Part shown: piece by piece, positions 5,241-6,105 of the stretch
Layout of the letters: each line of letters opens with the position of its first letter
Numbering within the stretch: the stretch's first letter is position 1
Source: an uncultured Gemmatimonadota bacterium
Lineage (GTDB): Bacteria; Gemmatimonadota; Gemmatimonadetes; Gemmatimonadales; Gemmatimonadaceae
DNA: 6,105 nucleotides
Direction of reading: 5' to 3'
NCBI GenBank assembly: GCA_903894655.1
Contig: CAITQY010000142.1
Span: forward strand, 1-6,105
Program-made: the position numbers and the translations under genes
Notes under the pieces: model-generated
Seen by the model: only the letters and a program-made list of their open reading frames with translations
Databases searched by the model: none
What the model was told of the DNA's origin: nothing

Positions 5241-6105
5241 AGTCGAGGATCATCTTGACACAGTGAGGATCGCCGAACGCCGTGGTGTAGGCGTCCGCCG
5301 CACGGGATACTGCTTCGCGGTGCGTGATCAACCCGTCGAGCGCGAGCGCTCCCGAGTTGGCCAGCGCCGCGATCGTTTGGAGGTCGGACTCCTTCCACTG
5401 CGCGGCAATGCGGAAACGCGCCTGTCGCATGAACGCGGGCGGGAAGACGAAGCTGACGGGTTCGCTGTAGAAACCAGCGAGGCAGATCTCGCCGCCGGGA
5501 GCCATGCGGCCCACCAGCGAGTCGATCAATCCATTGGCCCCGCTCACTTCGCAGATCGTGCGATAGTCGCGGCGGGTGTCGGTATCCGGGTGGATGACGT
5601 CGTAGCCACGCGCGCCATCCATGCGCACCGGGTTGATCTCCCACACGGTGGGCCGCTTGCCGCCGTACAACACGACCAAGCGCGCAATGAGCCGGCCCAA
5701 CGCGCCATGGCCCACGATCAGTTCCGGCAACAGCTCCGGCACATCGCGCGGCGAGACGCCGGGGGCCACGGCGCAGAGCGCGTTGTGCGCCGTCGCGGCC
5801 AGGGCAAAGAGGGCGCCGTTCTCCCCGAGTGCCGGGTCGAGCACCACGGTCTTGGTGCCGGGCACCACGACCAACGACGCTTGTCCACCAAAGAGGCCAC
5901 GCGCGTCGGTGAATCCGCGCGAGCCGGCGATGTACACGAGGTCGCCGACGGTGCGACCGGACTCGGCGCCGGCCTCGACGATCTCGCCGACGCCTTCATA
6001 CCCGGGCACGAGGGGATACCCGAGCCCAGGGAAGGGCGGCATCGTGCCGGTCCAGAGCATGCGCTCGGTGCCGGTACTGATGCCGGACCAGCGCATCGCC
6101 ACCAA
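5224..6105 (-). CDS. bchC: 3-hydroxyethyl bacteriochlorophyllide a dehydrogenase BchC (5'-partial)
   Basis: BchC oxidises the C3 1-hydroxyethyl group of the bacteriochlorin to acetyl, a late step to bacteriochlorophyllide a. The 293 visible residues cover most of the protein. The window edge cuts the N-terminus, probably by a few tens of residues, and the TTG codon at the edge is not a real start, since the conserved AMRWSGISTGTER begins right after it. The GroES-like half includes MPPFPGLGYPLVPGYEGVGEIVEAG (visible residues 22-46). The medium-chain dehydrogenase GHE motif reads GYE here, so the usual zinc-ligand histidine is replaced, and I see no structural-zinc cysteine cluster. The Rossmann half shows VGHGALGRLIARL (131-143) as the nucleotide-binding loop, then WEINPVRMDGARGYDVIHP and CEVSGANGLIDSLV. 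The C-terminus HCVKMILDWRTVA fits the family end. It is first in the visible operon; promoter and true start lie to the right. A generic zinc-free alcohol dehydrogenase is excluded by the motifs and by bchX next door. Confidence 0.93.
   Translation of the reverse strand: MVAMRWSGISTGTERMLWTGTMPPFPGLGYPLVPGYEGVGEIVEAGAESGRTVGDLVYIAGSRGFTDARGLFGGQASLVVVPGTKTVVLDPALGENGALFALAATAHNALCAVAPGVSPRDVPELLPELIVGHGALGRLIARLVVLYGGKRPTVWEINPVRMDGARGYDVIHPDTDTRRDYRTICEVSGANGLIDSLVGRMAPGGEICLAGFYSEPVSFVFPPAFMRQARFRIAAQWKESDLQTIAALANSGALALDGLITHREAVSRAADAYTTAFGDPHCVKMILDWRTVA

Noticed and set aside
5228..5644. Extension of the bchX frame 139 codons upstream
   Set aside because: It overlaps bchC out of frame with low-complexity composition. 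The ATG at 5227 with ATGA overlap and GGAGAA gives a normal BchX length.
1..6105. A previously undescribed biological system
   Set aside because: All five genes belong to the known bacteriochlorophyll a pathway and their diagnostic residues are intact. The gaps are too short to hide a further gene apart from the 155-bp left leader, which shows none.

Overview
The window is part of a bacteriochlorophyll biosynthesis (photosynthesis gene) cluster from an anoxygenic phototroph with type-2 (purple-type) pigment chemistry. All five genes are recognisable. The minus strand reads bchC (5' end cut by the right edge), bchX, bchY, bchZ. The plus strand carries bchO, convergent to them. Together bchX, bchY and bchZ encode chlorophyllide a oxidoreductase (COR). 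BchC performs the later oxidation of the C3 hydroxyethyl group to acetyl. BchO is the alpha/beta-hydrolase-fold protein associated with magnesium chelatase at the start of the branch.

Layout: bases 1-155 are a non-coding leader with a perfect TGT-N12-ACA palindrome (68-85), the consensus of the PpsR/CrtJ repressor. bchO follows (156-1037). The 80-bp gap between the convergent bchO and bchZ stops holds a perfect 18-bp inverted repeat (1037-1079) and short direct repeats. bchZ (1118-2572), bchY (2572-4197), bchX (4211-5227) and bchC (5224 to beyond 6105) are packed head to tail. The junctions are a TGATG overlap (bchY/bchZ), a 13-bp gap (bchX/bchY) and an ATGA overlap (bchC/bchX). Each internal start has a purine-rich ribosome binding site. 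This reads as one translationally coupled bchCXYZ operon whose promoter lies outside the window on the right.

Organism: the DNA is GC-rich throughout, and the genes belong to the BChl a pathway. The bchCXYZ order is the one known from Proteobacteria and from the Gemmatimonadota that acquired their cluster from them. Two points differ from the classical purple-bacterial arrangement: pufBALM does not follow bchZ, and bchO lacks bchI-bchD immediately upstream within the visible 155 bp. A rearranged cluster of the Gemmatimonas phototrophica type, or one from a beta/gamma/alphaproteobacterium, would fit. This is inference; the sequence alone does not fix the phylum.

I see no insertion sequence, CRISPR array, tRNA/rRNA gene or clearly novel system. 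The points worth a second look are regulatory and architectural: the PpsR-like site before bchO, the long convergent hairpin, the gene order, and the N-terminal extensions of BchX and BchY, including a short near-repeat shared by the bchX 3' end and the bchY 5' end.
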